From Paracoccus sp. (in: a-proteobacteria) (GTDB lineage Bacteria > Pseudomonadota > Alphaproteobacteria > Rhodobacterales > Rhodobacteraceae), in contig NZ_JAUVVF010000003.1 in assembly GCF_030604785.1 (NCBI RefSeq), forward strand, positions 1 through 64,000: a stretch of DNA of 64,000 bases, in the 5' to 3' direction. The position numbers and the translations under genes are program-made. This document shows positions 29,516-39,164 of this stretch, in pieces (the stretch's first letter is position 1; the number at the start of each line of letters is the position of its first letter). The notes beneath the pieces are model-generated. The model saw only the letters and a program-made list of their open reading frames with translations, did no database searches and was not told the DNA's origin.

Positions 29516-30961
29516 ATGGTCTCGCGCGTCATTCCGGTCGATGATTTCGATCTGGTGATCTTTGGTGCCACGGGCGATCTGGCCCATCGCAAGATCCTGC
29601 CGGGCCTGTTCCGGCGCTTCAAGGCCGGGCAGATCCCGGCGACCAGCCGCATCATCGGCGCCGCCCGCACCGCCCAGGACGACGACGCCTTCCGGGCCGA
29701 GGCCGAGGGCGCGATCCGCGAATTCGGCGGCGTGACCGGCGAGGATCCGCAGCTGGCGGAATTCCTGCCGCTGCTGGGCTACGTCGCCATCGATGCGCGG
29801 GGCGAGGGCGGCTGGCAGGAGCTGAAGGCGCGGATGCGTCCGGGCGCCGTTCACGCCTTCTATTTCTCGGTCGCGCCGGCACTGTTCGGCGATATCGCGG
29901 AACGGCTGGCCGGGCATGGCATCGCGGATGATGACAGCCGCATCGTGGTCGAAAAGCCCTTTGGTCGCGATCTGGCCTCGGCGCGCGCGCTGAATGCCAC
30001 GCTGGCGCGGCATTTCGACGAGCATCAGATCTATCGGATCGACCATTATCTGGGCAAGGAAACAGTCCAGAACCTGATGGCCGTGCGCTTTGCCAACGTG
30101 CTGTTCGAGCCGCTGTGGAACGCGCAGTTCATCGACCATGTCCAGATCACGGTCGCCGAAACCGTCGGCGTGGCGGGCCGGGGCAGCTATTACGACAAGT
30201 CCGGCGCGATCCGCGATATGGTCCAGAACCACATGATGCAGCTTCTCTGCCTGATCGCGATGGAGCCGCCCTATCATTTCGACCCCGATGCCGTGCGCGA
30301 CGAGAAGCTCAAGGTGATCCGCGCGCTGGAGGCCGTGCCGCCCGAAGATATCGTGCGCGGCCAGTATCGCGGCGATGATGCCGATTACCTGAAGGATGCC
30401 GAGGACCCCGAATCGCGCACGGAAAGCTATGTGGCGATGAAGGTCCGCATTTCGAACTGGCGCTGGCAGGGCACGCCCTTCTACCTGCGCACCGGCAAGA
30501 AGCTGCGCGCGCGCACGTCCGAGATCGCGATCACCTTCAAGGAACCGCCGCATTCGATCTTTGACGATAGCGGCCAGCCCAAGGCCAACGAGCTTGTCAT
30601 CCGCCTGCAACCGAACGAGGGCATGAACCTCAAGGTGATGATCAAGGAGCCGGGGCCGGGGGGGATGCGTCTTGTGCAGGTGCCGCTGGACATGTCCTTT
30701 GCCGATGCGCTCGGCCCCGAAGGGGCGGACATGCCCGATGCCTATGAGCGGCTGATCATGGATGTGATCCGGGGCAACCAGACCCTGTTCATGCGCGGCG
30801 ACGAGGTCGAGGCCGCCTGGGCCTGGACCGATCCGATCATCAACGCCTGGGAGGACAGCAAGCGCCGTCCCGAACCCTATGATCCCGGATCCTCGGGCCC
30901 CGAGGAAGCGTTGCGCCTGATGCACCGCGACAATCGCCGCTGGAGGGAGATCAGGTCATGA
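29516..30961 (+). CDS. zwf: Glucose-6-phosphate dehydrogenase
   Basis: 481 residues. Oxidises glucose 6-phosphate to 6-phosphogluconolactone with NADP or NAD. Motifs: DLVIFGATGDLAHRKILPGL (nucleotide binding, about residues 11-30), the catalytic RIDHYLGKE and the substrate-binding VVEKPFGRD. The ATG at 29516 follows AAGGAGG; an open frame from 29462 is ruled out because it would cross the operator. First gene of zwf-pgl-pgi; the stop overlaps pgl by ATGA. Confidence 0.97.
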   Translation: MVSRVIPVDDFDLVIFGATGDLAHRKILPGLFRRFKAGQIPATSRIIGAARTAQDDDAFRAEAEGAIREFGGVTGEDPQLAEFLPLLGYVAIDARGEGGWQELKARMRPGAVHAFYFSVAPALFGDIAERLAGHGIADDDSRIVVEKPFGRDLASARALNATLARHFDEHQIYRIDHYLGKETVQNLMAVRFANVLFEPLWNAQFIDHVQITVAETVGVAGRGSYYDKSGAIRDMVQNHMMQLLCLIAMEPPYHFDPDAVRDEKLKVIRALEAVPPEDIVRGQYRGDDADYLKDAEDPESRTESYVAMKVRISNWRWQGTPFYLRTGKKLRARTSEIAITFKEPPHSIFDDSGQPKANELVIRLQPNEGMNLKVMIKEPGPGGMRLVQVPLDMSFADALGPEGADMPDAYERLIMDVIRGNQTLFMRGDEVEAAWAWTDPIINAWEDSKRRPEPYDPGSSGPEEALRLMHRDNRRWREIRS

Positions 30962-31635
30962 GCATGGAATTCCGCGACTATCCCGACCGCGAGATGCTGG
31001 CCCTGTCGCTGGCGGACCGCATCGCCTCGCAACTGGCGCAGCATCTGCGCAGCAACGAACGCGCCACGCTCTGCGTGCCGGGAGGAACCTCGCCCGCGCC
31101 GGTCTTCGAGACGCTTTCGGGCGCCGATCTGGACTGGGGCCGCGTGACCGTGGTTCTGGGCGACGAACGTTGGGTGGATGGCGATCACAAGCGGTCGAAT
31201 TCGCGCCTGCTGCGGCGGCACCTGCTGAAGGACAAGGCCGAGGCGGCCGAATATATCGACCTCTATACCGGGGATGCCTCGCCCGATCTGGCGACCGAGG
31301 GGCTGGCGGAGCGGCTGGCGCCGCATCTGCCGCTGACGGTGGTGCTGCTGGGCATGGGCAATGACATGCACACGGCCAGCCTGTTTCCGGGCGCCGACCA
31401 TCTGGCAGCCGCGATGGCCCCTGACGCGCCCCCGGTCATGGCGATTCGCGCCGAGGGCGCCGAAGAGCCGCGCATCACCCTGACGCGACCCGTGCTGGCC
31501 GATGCGCTGAACATCCACGTCCTGATCATGGGACCGGAAAAGCGCGAGGCGCTGGACCGCGCGCAGAAGCTGGACCCGCTCGAGGCGCCGATCCGCGCCT
31601 TTCTCGACCAAGCCATCGTTCATTGGGCGGAATGA
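30958..31635 (+). CDS. pgl: 6-phosphogluconolactonase
   Basis: 225 residues. Hydrolyses 6-phosphogluconolactone to 6-phosphogluconate. Family motifs: [33 protein letters not shown] and [16 protein letters not shown] (the usual GxGxDGHT-like element has Asn-Asp-Met-His here). Overlaps zwf by 4 bases; pgi follows 8 bases after its stop. Confidence 0.95.
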   Translation: MSMEFRDYPDREMLALSLADRIASQLAQHLRSNERATLCVPGGTSPAPVFETLSGADLDWGRVTVVLGDERWVDGDHKRSNSRLLRRHLLKDKAEAAEYIDLYTGDASPDLATEGLAERLAPHLPLTVVLLGMGNDMHTASLFPGADHLAAAMAPDAPPVMAIRAEGAEEPRITLTRPVLADALNIHVLIMGPEKREALDRAQKLDPLEAPIRAFLDQAIVHWAE

Positions 31636-31643
31636 GGACCGAC

Positions 31644-33254
31644 ATGTTTGATCTCTGGAACCGTCTGCAATCCTATCGTCAGTCGCAGGGCGATGCGCGG
31701 ATCGAGGCGCTGTTCGCCGCCGATCCCGACCGGGCCGCGCGGTTTTCGGCCAGCGCCGACGGGCTGGTCCTCGACTATTCCAAGACCATGATCGACGAGG
31801 ATGCGCGCGATCTGCTGCTGGACCTTGCGCGCGGTGCGGCGGTCGAGGCGCGGCGCGAGGCGATGTTCTCGGGCGAGAAGATCAACGAGACCGAGGGCCG
31901 CGCCGTCCTGCACACCGCGCTGCGCAACCTTTCGGGCAGCGTTGTCGTGGACGGCCAGGACGTGATGCCCGCCGTGCGCGACACCCATGCGCGCATGTCG
32001 GCCTTTGCCCGCGCGGTCCGCGAGGGCGGCTTTGCGGGGCAGGGCGGGCGGATCACCGATGTCGTCAATATCGGCATCGGCGGGTCGGATCTGGGTCCGG
32101 CCATGGCGGCGCTGGCACTTGCGCCCTATCATGACGGGCCGCGCACCCATTTCGTCAGCAACGTGGACGGCGCCGACATCGCGGACAGGCTAAAGGGGCT
32201 GGACCCGGCCACCACGCTGGTCATCGTTGCCTCGAAGACCTTCACCACGATCGAGACGATGACGAATGCGCAGACCGCGCGGGACTGGATGGCCGCTTCG
32301 GTCGCCGATCCCGGCGCGCAATTTGTGGCGCTGTCCTCGGCCACCGCCAAGGCCGCCGATTTCGGCATCGCGGCCGAGCGCGTCTTCGGCTTCGAGGATT
32401 GGGTCGGGGGGCGCTATTCGATGTGGGGGCCGATCGGCCTGTCGCTGATGCTGGCCGTGGGGCCCAAGCGGTTCGACGAATTCCTCGTCGGCGGCGCCGC
32501 GATGGACGCGCATTTCCGCGCAGCCCCCTTGGAGGCGAACCTGCCGGTGCTGCTGGCGCTGGTCGGGATCTGGCACCATCAGGTCTGCGGCTATCCCACC
32601 CGCGCGGTCCTGCCCTACGACAACCGCCTGATGCGCCTGCCCGCCTATCTGCAGCAGCTCGAGATGGAATCGAACGGCAAGCGCGTGGCGATGGATGGCA
32701 GCGATCTGCCGGTCGTCTCGGGGCCGGTCGTCTGGGGCGAGCCCGGGACGAATGGGCAGCACGCCTTCTATCAGCTGATCCATCAGGGCACGACGCCCGT
32801 GCCCTGCGAGTTCATCCTGGCCGCGCGCGGACACGAGCCTGATCTGGCGCATCACCACATCCTGCTGGCCGCGAATTGCCTTGCCCAATCCGAGGCGCTG
32901 ATGCGCGGGCGCAGCCTTGACGAGGCGCGCGCGCTGATGGCGGCCAAGGGGCTTGAGGGCGACGAGCTTGAGCGGCAGGCCCGCCACCGGGTCTTTCCGG
33001 GCAACCGCCCCTCGACCACATTGCTGATCGAGATGCTGACACCCTTTGCGCTTGGGCAGATCGTGGCGCTGTATGAGCATCGCGTCTTTGTCGAAGGCGT
33101 GATCCTGGGGATCAACAGCTACGACCAATGGGGGGTCGAGCTGGGCAAGGAGCTTGCGCTGAAGGTCGAGCCCCTGCTGAAGGGCGAAGGTGGCGGCGGC
33201 CATGACGGCTCGACCGAGCGGCTGGCCGGGCTGATCCGGCAGATGCGCGGCTGA
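31644..33254 (+). CDS. pgi: Glucose-6-phosphate isomerase
   Basis: 536 residues. Interconverts glucose 6-phosphate and fructose 6-phosphate, feeding gluconeogenic hexose phosphate into zwf. Signatures: [30 protein letters not shown], the catalytic region FYQLIHQGT and [21 protein letters not shown] [17 protein letters not shown]. The ATG at 31644 follows GAGGA with better spacing than the ATG at 31632, which overlaps the pgl stop. Third gene of the operon. Confidence 0.96.
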   Translation: MFDLWNRLQSYRQSQGDARIEALFAADPDRAARFSASADGLVLDYSKTMIDEDARDLLLDLARGAAVEARREAMFSGEKINETEGRAVLHTALRNLSGSVVVDGQDVMPAVRDTHARMSAFARAVREGGFAGQGGRITDVVNIGIGGSDLGPAMAALALAPYHDGPRTHFVSNVDGADIADRLKGLDPATTLVIVASKTFTTIETMTNAQTARDWMAASVADPGAQFVALSSATAKAADFGIAAERVFGFEDWVGGRYSMWGPIGLSLMLAVGPKRFDEFLVGGAAMDAHFRAAPLEANLPVLLALVGIWHHQVCGYPTRAVLPYDNRLMRLPAYLQQLEMESNGKRVAMDGSDLPVVSGPVVWGEPGTNGQHAFYQLIHQGTTPVPCEFILAARGHEPDLAHHHILLAANCLAQSEALMRGRSLDEARALMAAKGLEGDELERQARHRVFPGNRPSTTLLIEMLTPFALGQIVALYEHRVFVEGVILGINSYDQWGVELGKELALKVEPLLKGEGGGGHDGSTERLAGLIRQMRG

Positions 33255-33277
33255 GGCACCGCGCGTCCGACCGGGCA

Positions 33278-33334
33278 GGGGGGCGCTGCCCCCCGTCCTG
33301 CGGACTCCCCCCGGGATATTTGGCCCAAGGCAAG
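33278..33334 (+). repeat. Hairpin plus CGGGATATTTGG intergenic repeat, copy 1
   Basis: A GGGGGGC/GCCCCCC hairpin (33278-33294) is followed by CGGGATATTTGGCCCAAGGC in the gap between pgi and ftsY. The same core, with one base changed, occurs at 52627-52655 in the same orientation. Such elements are frequent between genes in Rhodobacteraceae. The hairpin may terminate the zwf operon; the function of the ATATTTGG part is unknown. Confidence 0.7.
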
Positions 33335-33399
33335 GGCCGGGCGGCTTTTCCTTTCCGCGCGTCCGGGCTAGGGTCCGGACGCTAGCGAAAGGACTTGAT

Positions 33400-34410
33400 A
33401 TGGCGTTCTTCTCGAAGCTGCGAGAGCGGTTGACGCGATCCTCCTCGAAGATCGGGGCGGGGCTTGACGAGATCGTGGGCGAGGCGGAGCCCGCGCCCGC
33501 ATCTGTGCCCGCGCCTGCGCCTGCGGGTCTGGTGGGGCGGCTGTTCGGGCGGGGCGAGGCCGAGGCCGCCGAGCCGCGCCGGGTTCTGGACGACTCCATG
33601 CTGGAGGAGCTGGAGGACATGCTGGTCCAGGCCGATCTGGGCGTCGAGACCGCGCTGCGCGTCACCGCCAACATCGCGGAGGGGCGGATGGGGCGGCGCC
33701 TGTCCTCGACCGAGCTGCGCGGGCTTCTGGCCGACGAGATCGCGCGGATCATGGCGCCCGTCGCGCGCCCCCTGCCGATCTATGCCAAGCGTCCGCAGGT
33801 CGTGCTGGTCGTGGGCGTGAACGGCGCGGGCAAGACCACGACCATCGGCAAGCTGGCCAGCCAGTTCCGCGCCGCGGGCAAGTCGGTCGTCATCGCGGCG
33901 GGCGACACGTTCCGCGCTGCTGCGGTCGAGCAGTTGCAGGTCTGGGGCCAGCGCGCGGGCGTTCCGGTGATGGTCGCCCCGCAGGGCAGCGACCCGGCCA
34001 GCCTGGCTTTCGATGCAATGGTCCGGGCCGAGGCGGAGGGCGCCGACCTTCTGATGATCGACACGGCCGGGCGTCTGCAGAACCGTCAGGATCTGATGGA
34101 GGAGCTGGCCAAGATCGTCCGGGTTATCCGCAAGAAGGACCCCGAGGCGCCGCATAACACGCTGCTGGTGCTGGATGCGACGACGGGCCAGAACGCGCTG
34201 AGCCAGGTCGAGACCTTCCGCAAGCTGGCCGATGTTTCGGGGCTGGTCATGACCAAGCTGGACGGAACCGCCAAGGGCGGGGTTCTGGTGGCCCTGGCCG
34301 ACCGGTTCGGCCTGCCGATCCATGCGATCGGCGTGGGCGAGCAGATCGACGATCTGGATGCGTTCGATGCCGGGGAATTCGCCCGCGCCCTGGTCGGGCT
34401 GGACGGCTAG
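33400..34410 (+). CDS. ftsY: Signal recognition particle receptor
   Basis: 336 residues. GTPase that docks SRP-ribosome complexes at the inner membrane. An acidic/Ala-Pro-rich linker (about residues 20-65) is short compared with E. coli. The NG domain has G1 [28 protein letters not shown]3 DTAGRLQ and G4 [10 protein letters not shown]. Its TAG overlaps the stop of the convergent Hint-domain gene in CTAG. Confidence 0.97.
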   Translation: MAFFSKLRERLTRSSSKIGAGLDEIVGEAEPAPASVPAPAPAGLVGRLFGRGEAEAAEPRRVLDDSMLEELEDMLVQADLGVETALRVTANIAEGRMGRRLSSTELRGLLADEIARIMAPVARPLPIYAKRPQVVLVVGVNGAGKTTTIGKLASQFRAAGKSVVIAAGDTFRAAAVEQLQVWGQRAGVPVMVAPQGSDPASLAFDAMVRAEAEGADLLMIDTAGRLQNRQDLMEELAKIVRVIRKKDPEAPHNTLLVLDATTGQNALSQVETFRKLADVSGLVMTKLDGTAKGGVLVALADRFGLPIHAIGVGEQIDDLDAFDAGEFARALVGLDG

Positions 34411-35582
34411 GTCACGCTTTCCGGCGCAGCTTCGACCAGCGCGCGGGCCGGGTTGGCGATGTGGCGCCGTAGCAGGCGGCGCGTCGCATGGCCGGGCGGC
34501 ACCGGCCGTGCCGGGACCGGGTCGGCGGCAAGAGCAGGGGCGATGTCACGAATGGCCGCCGCCAGAGCCGGACCAAAGGCGCGAAGGGCCTGCGGGCCCG
34601 GCAGCAGGCTTTCGGTCCAGGCGCCCTCGGTCAGCAGGATCTGGTGGTTTTCCGTCAGCAGATGCCAGTAGGTGACGGCAAGGGCGCCGTGATCGACCGA
34701 GATGCCGGGCAGGCCGAGCAGATGGCGGGCGGGGACCATGATCTCGTCATGTCCGAACATCCGCCGCGCGATGCGCGAGCGTAGCAGGACGCGGTGCTGG
34801 GGTGAGACGAACAGTGTGCGCGACGGCTGGCCGGGGCCAAGCGCGCCGGGCTCGATCCGGATGGGCCGGTCCTGGGGCCGCAGGTCCAGAGCGCGCCGGT
34901 CCAGATGGCGACTGCCCGACCACAGAAGCCTCTGCCAGCCGTGATCCAGCGTCATCAGCCGCGCGCCGGGACGCACGCGCTCGACCGGCACGGGGCCGGT
35001 TGAGGTCTGGACCAGCGTGCCCTCCGCCAGACAGGGCGGCGGATCATCGGGCAAGGCTGGTTCGGCAGGCGGAGCATAGGCCAGCGAGTTTTCGGTGCCG
35101 CCGATCTGGTAGACCTCCGCATAGCGCAGCGGCAATGTGGGGTCGAAACGCGGAAATGTGGTGGCGCCGTCCGATCCCGTGACCGGCAACGGGAAGACCA
35201 GCACGCTGTGGCGGTCGCCCAGTTCCTCGCCCAGATCGTCGGGCACGAAGCGGCGCGGCAGGATCATGGCGAAGCGGTTGCCCTCGCTGTCCACCATGAT
35301 GGAGCCGATGAAATTGTTCAGCCGCGTGCCGGCCGGCAGGGTGACCGCCGTGTCGCCGAAGCCGATCGTGGCGGGGCGCGTCAGGCTCTGGCCGGTCTCG
35401 TCCGGGGTGTAGATGCTGTTGTGGAAGCGGTCGTCGTCATCCAGCAGATGGATGGTCGAGATGACCGGCCCGTCAAGCGTGAACGGCGTGGTTCGCCCGA
35501 AGAAGGGTGCATACATCTGCGGCGAGCCGCTGCCGACATTGATCGGCTGGCTGACCGTCAGGACGGTGATCTCGCGTTCCAT
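34407..35582 (-). CDS. Hint-domain (Hedgehog/intein-like) protein
   Basis: 391 residues. Residues 1-180 are an uncharacterised acidic domain (IGFGDTAVTLPAGT, GNRFAMILPRRFVPDD). A Hint module begins at Cys184 in CLAEGTLVQTSTGPVPVERV and includes SRTLFVSPQHRVLL with the conserved His and WHLLTENHQILL. Such proteins are common in Rhodobacteraceae; bacterial Hint modules can self-cleave, but no C-terminal splicing Asn-Cys is evident, so cleavage rather than splicing would be expected. No signal peptide. The ATG at 35582 follows AGGGG. Located downstream of a CtrA-like box. Confidence 0.75.
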   Translation of the reverse strand: MEREITVLTVSQPINVGSGSPQMYAPFFGRTTPFTLDGPVISTIHLLDDDDRFHNSIYTPDETGQSLTRPATIGFGDTAVTLPAGTRLNNFIGSIMVDSEGNRFAMILPRRFVPDDLGEELGDRHSVLVFPLPVTGSDGATTFPRFDPTLPLRYAEVYQIGGTENSLAYAPPAEPALPDDPPPCLAEGTLVQTSTGPVPVERVRPGARLMTLDHGWQRLLWSGSRHLDRRALDLRPQDRPIRIEPGALGPGQPSRTLFVSPQHRVLLRSRIARRMFGHDEIMVPARHLLGLPGISVDHGALAVTYWHLLTENHQILLTEGAWTESLLPGPQALRAFGPALAAAIRDIAPALAADPVPARPVPPGHATRRLLRRHIANPARALVEAAPESVT

Positions 35583-35642
35583 CGACTGCCCCTGTCCCTG
35601 CAACCGCTGACGCGCGGATGCGTGTTCCGCAGAGGGTTAGCG

Positions 35643-36656
35643 TCAACAGGTTAACGCTTGGTTAACAGAGGTTAAGGAATCCTTGCCCCGTGGCGCCGAG
35701 GTTCCCCTTTCGCGATAGGGCGTGCTGCCATATTGCGCCCTGTAGCATTTCGAGAAATGCGACGGGCTGGAAAAGCCCGAGGCCAGCGCGATCTCGATGA
35801 TCGACATCTCGGTCTGCATCAGCAGGTTGCGCGCCCGGGCAAGGCGGGTCTCCATGTAGTAGCGCTTGGGGCTGCGGTTCAGATAACGGCGGAACAGGCG
35901 CTCGAGCTGGCGGGTGGACATGCCGGCATCCTGGGCCAGTTGCGCGGGGCTGATCGGCTCTTCGAGATTGGCCTCCATCCGGGCGATGACGGCGGCAAGG
36001 CGCGGATGGCGCACGCCGATCCGGGTCGGGATCGACAGGCGCTGGCGGTCCTGATCGGTGCGGATCGCGGTATGCAGCATCTGGTCGGCCACTTCGGCGG
36101 CGATCTGGTCGCCGTGATCCTCGGCGATCAGGTGCAGCATCAGGTCGATGGAGCTGGTGCCCCCGGCCGCTGTCAGCCGGTTGCCGTCCTGCACGAAGAC
36201 CGACCGATAGAGATCGACGCCCGGAAAGGCCTCGGCGAAGCCGTCATGGTTCTCCCAGTGGATCGTCGCCTTGCGCCCGTCCAGCAGCCCGGCCTCGGCC
36301 AGGATCCAGGCCCCCGTGCAGACCGCCCCCACCGAGGCGCCGCCGCGCGCCTGGCGGCGCAGCCATGACAGGACCGGGCGCGTCGCCTCGCGCGCGATGT
36401 CGGTGCCGCCGCAGACGATCACGACCTCGTCCCGGCCGGGCGTGGCCTCGCCCTCGAGGCCGCCGTCCAGCAGCACCCGCGTCCCGTTCGAGCAGGTGGC
36501 CACATCGCCCGCTGGGCCGACCAGACGCCATTCGAACAGCGCCTGACCCGAGGCCCGGTTGGCCAGGCGCAGCGGCTCGATCGCGGCCGTGAAGGGCAGC
36601 ATGGTGAATCGATCCAGAAGCAGAAAGGTGAATCGGCGCGGTTTTTGGGATGGCAT
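35643..36656 (-). CDS. GlxA-type AraC-family regulator
   Basis: 337 residues. N-terminal DJ-1/PfpI-like domain (about residues 8-180; VGAVCTGAWILAEAGLLDG) and C-terminal AraC helix-turn-helix pair (PISPAQLAQDAGMSTRQLER, then SIIEIALASGFSSPSHFSKC). The family includes regulators of carnitine, betaine and arginine catabolism. I chose the ATG at 36656; an earlier one at 36761 would add 35 unlikely residues. Divergent from aroG; the Hint gene follows on the same strand. Effector unknown. Confidence 0.85.
   Translation of the reverse strand: MPSQKPRRFTFLLLDRFTMLPFTAAIEPLRLANRASGQALFEWRLVGPAGDVATCSNGTRVLLDGGLEGEATPGRDEVVIVCGGTDIAREATRPVLSWLRRQARGGASVGAVCTGAWILAEAGLLDGRKATIHWENHDGFAEAFPGVDLYRSVFVQDGNRLTAAGGTSSIDLMLHLIAEDHGDQIAAEVADQMLHTAIRTDQDRQRLSIPTRIGVRHPRLAAVIARMEANLEEPISPAQLAQDAGMSTRQLERLFRRYLNRSPKRYYMETRLARARNLLMQTEMSIIEIALASGFSSPSHFSKCYRAQYGSTPYRERGTSAPRGKDSLTSVNQALTC
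35651..35665. promoter_or_regulatory. TTAA-N7-TTAA box (CtrA-type) before the Hint-domain gene
   Basis: TTAACGCTTGGTTAA is an exact match to the CtrA half-site pair TTAA-N7-TTAA, and a third TTAA follows 6 bases later. It lies 69 bases upstream of the Hint-domain ATG, within the last codons of the glxA-type gene. CtrA is the alphaproteobacterial response regulator for cell cycle, motility and gene-transfer-agent genes; binding here is inferred. Confidence 0.5.
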
Positions 36657-36825
36657 GAGGGCTGTCTTGGCTGCGGTTCCACCCTCACAGAAACAGGCTT
36701 TCGGCCCCGCCACAAGGGCATGGCTGGCACCCTTGTGCAAAGCGGCCGCAAATGCAGCCAAGCCTTCCCACGGCGGCTGTTAGCGACTATACGGGCCGCA
36801 TCGTTTTTCCCAAGGAGCATGGAAG

Positions 36826-38235
36826 ATGACGCAGGAGCCCCGCAAACCCGCCGCCACCCAAAGCTGGGACAAGGCCGGCTGGCGCGCCTATCCGCGCGTC
36901 CAGATGCCCGATTATACCGACGCGGCGGCGCTGAACGCGGTCGAGGATCAGCTGCGCCGCTACCCCCCGCTGGTCTTTGCCGGCGAGGCGCGACGTCTCA
37001 AGGCGCAGCTGGCCGATGTCGCCGCGGGCCGCAGCTTCCTGCTGCAGGGCGGCGATTGCGCCGAAAGCTTCAGCGAGTTCAGCGCTGACAACCTGCGCGA
37101 CACGTTCAAGGTGCTGCTGCAGATGGCGGTCGTGCTGACCTGGGGCGCGCAGCTTCCGGTGGTCAAGGTCGGCCGCATGGCGGGCCAGTTCGCCAAGCCG
37201 CGCAGCGCCGCGACCGAGACCGTGAACGGTCTGGAACTGCCCAGCTACCGGGGCGACATCATCAATGGCTTCGACTTCACCGCCGAGGCGCGCATCCCCG
37301 ATCCGCAGCGGATGCTGGCCGCCTATACGCAGGCCGCGGCCTCGCTGAACCTGCTGCGCGCCTTCTCGACCGGCGGCTTCGCGGACATGCAGCGCGTTCA
37401 AAGCTGGATCGCCGATTTCGTGGGCGGCCCCGAAGCCGCGAAATACCGCGACATCGCGGACCGGATCAGCGACGCCATGGCCTTCATGCGGGCGGCGGGC
37501 GTCAATTCCGACACCGCGCACCAGCTCTCCAAGGTCGATTTCTACACCAGCCACGAGGCGCTGCTGCTGGAATACGAAGAGGCGTTGGCACGCATCGATT
37601 CGACCACCGGCCTGCCCGTCGCGGGGTCGGGCCACATGCTGTGGATCGGCGACCGCACGCGCCAGCCCGATGGCGCGCATGTCGAATTCTGCCGCGGCGT
37701 GCAGAACCCGATCGGCCTGAAATGCGGCCCGACCACCACGGCGGACGATCTCAAGGTGTTGATGGCCAAGCTGAACCCGGAAAACGAGCCGGGCCGCCTG
37801 ACCCTGATCGCGCGTTTCGGCGCGGGCAAGGTCGGCGACCACCTGCCGCGCCTGATCCAGACCGTCCAGGCCGAGGGCGCGAATGTCGTCTGGTCCTGCG
37901 ATCCGATGCACGGCAACGTCATCAAGTCCTCGACCGGCTACAAGACGCGGGCCTTCGATTCGATCCTACGCGAGGTCCGGGAATTCTTCGCGATCCACAA
38001 GGCCGAGGGCACGATCCCCGGCGGCGTGCATTTCGAGATGACCGGCAAGGACGTGACCGAATGCACCGGCGGCGTGCGCGCGGTGACGGACGAGGATCTG
38101 TCGGACCGTTACCACACCGCCTGCGATCCGCGCCTGAACGCCAGCCAGTCGCTGGAACTGGCCTTCCTGGTGGCCGAGGAACTGCGGGCACGCCGCGAAG
38201 AGGCCGCGCCCCTGCGCGAGGTCGCTCGGGCCTGA
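36826..38235 (+). CDS. aroG: Class II 3-deoxy-7-phosphoheptulonate synthase
   Basis: 469 residues, typical of the plant-like class II enzymes. Condenses PEP with erythrose 4-phosphate, the first step of the shikimate pathway. Metal and substrate motifs: QGGDCAESF with Cys78, [25 protein letters not shown] and the C-terminal [10 protein letters not shown]. It stands alone; its pathway partners aroK-aroB lie about 8 kb further on. A strong terminator follows. Confidence 0.95.
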   Translation: MTQEPRKPAATQSWDKAGWRAYPRVQMPDYTDAAALNAVEDQLRRYPPLVFAGEARRLKAQLADVAAGRSFLLQGGDCAESFSEFSADNLRDTFKVLLQMAVVLTWGAQLPVVKVGRMAGQFAKPRSAATETVNGLELPSYRGDIINGFDFTAEARIPDPQRMLAAYTQAAASLNLLRAFSTGGFADMQRVQSWIADFVGGPEAAKYRDIADRISDAMAFMRAAGVNSDTAHQLSKVDFYTSHEALLLEYEEALARIDSTTGLPVAGSGHMLWIGDRTRQPDGAHVEFCRGVQNPIGLKCGPTTTADDLKVLMAKLNPENEPGRLTLIARFGAGKVGDHLPRLIQTVQAEGANVVWSCDPMHGNVIKSSTGYKTRAFDSILREVREFFAIHKAEGTIPGGVHFEMTGKDVTECTGGVRAVTDEDLSDRYHTACDPRLNASQSLELAFLVAEELRARREEAAPLREVARA

Positions 38236-38257
38236 ACGCGGGCACGGTGAATGGAAC

Positions 38258-38281
38258 GGCCCCGCCTTGGCGGGGCCTTTT
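38258..38281 (+). terminator. Rho-independent terminator of aroG
   Basis: GGCCCCGCC, TT, GGCGGGGCC then TTTT: a perfect 9-bp stem with a T-run, 22 bases after the aroG stop. It probably also limits transcription from the convergent acyltransferase gene. Confidence 0.85.
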
Positions 38282-38294
38282 CATGTCGGCCTGT

Positions 38295-39164
38295 TCATTT
38301 CCAGCGGCGATGCACCCAGAACCACTGATCCATGTGCTGGCGCACCAGCATCTCGAGATCGTCGTTCAGCGCCTGCATCATCTCAGCCGGGCTGCCTTTG
38401 GCGACCGGGCTGCCGACATGGACGCGAAAGCGCAGCCCGTCGGGCAGGCGTATCCCTGCGATGGGCACCAGAACCGCATCGTAGCGCAGGGCGAGCTCGG
38501 CAGGCGTCAGCACGGTCCGGGTCGGCAGGTCGAAAAAGCGCAGCTCGGCCCCGTCATGGTCGAACTGGTCAAAGCCCAAGGCCAGCCAGCCGCCGCCCTT
38601 GAGAAAGCGCAGCATCGCGGCCAGTCCGGCCCGGCCGCGCGGGAAAAGCGGTTCGGCGATGGCGGTGATGGCGGGGACGTAATGGCGGTTGAAGGCCTGG
38701 TTGTTCATCGGCCGGTAAAGCGCGCCGACCGGCCAGCCGCGCCCGGCCAGGGCCGCGCGCATCGCATCGTAATTGCCGAAATGCGCGCAGGCCAGGATCA
38801 CGGGGCGGCCTTGGGCAAAGGCTTCCTCCAGCATGGGAAGGCCCGGCCCCTCCAGCGGGTCCGAGGCATGGATGCGGGCGGTGAAGTCCTCGCCGGAATA
38901 GATCTCGGCCAGGGACCGCCCGGCATTGTCGGGAACCGCGCGCAGAAGCGCCGCGATCTCGGTCTCCGACAGGTCGGGCCGCGCCATCGCGAGGTTGGCC
39001 CGGATGCGCCGCCGCCAGCCCGCGACCGGAGCCAGCAGGCGCGAGAAGATCCAGCCCATCGCCGGGATGCGCCTCTCGTAGGGCAGCAGGCGCACAGCGC
39101 CCATCAGCGCCAGAAAGGCCGCGTTGCCCAGGCGATCGGCAAGGCCGGGGCGTTCGTCGCTCAT
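38295..39164 (-). CDS. LpxL/HtrB-like lysophospholipid acyltransferase
   Basis: 289 residues. The acyltransferase motif HX4D is His-Phe-Gly-Asn-Tyr-Asp (about residues 126-131), in the context ACAHFGNYDAM, and the usual LpxL RPMNN element follows. Expected to add an acyl chain to lipid A or an ornithine/phospholipid-type acceptor at the inner membrane; the acceptor is not shown by sequence. The start overlaps the stop of the EamA transporter gene by ATGA. Confidence 0.85.
   Translation of the reverse strand: MSDERPGLADRLGNAAFLALMGAVRLLPYERRIPAMGWIFSRLLAPVAGWRRRIRANLAMARPDLSETEIAALLRAVPDNAGRSLAEIYSGEDFTARIHASDPLEGPGLPMLEEAFAQGRPVILACAHFGNYDAMRAALAGRGWPVGALYRPMNNQAFNRHYVPAITAIAEPLFPRGRAGLAAMLRFLKGGGWLALGFDQFDHDGAELRFFDLPTRTVLTPAELALRYDAVLVPIAGIRLPDGLRFRVHVGSPVAKGSPAEMMQALNDDLEMLVRQHMDQWFWVHRRWK

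Noticed and set aside
35635-35649. GGTTAGCGTCAACAG as a third edd/zwf-type operator
   Set aside because: It differs from the palindrome in a symmetric position and overlaps a coding end near the TTAA boxes; the match could be chance.
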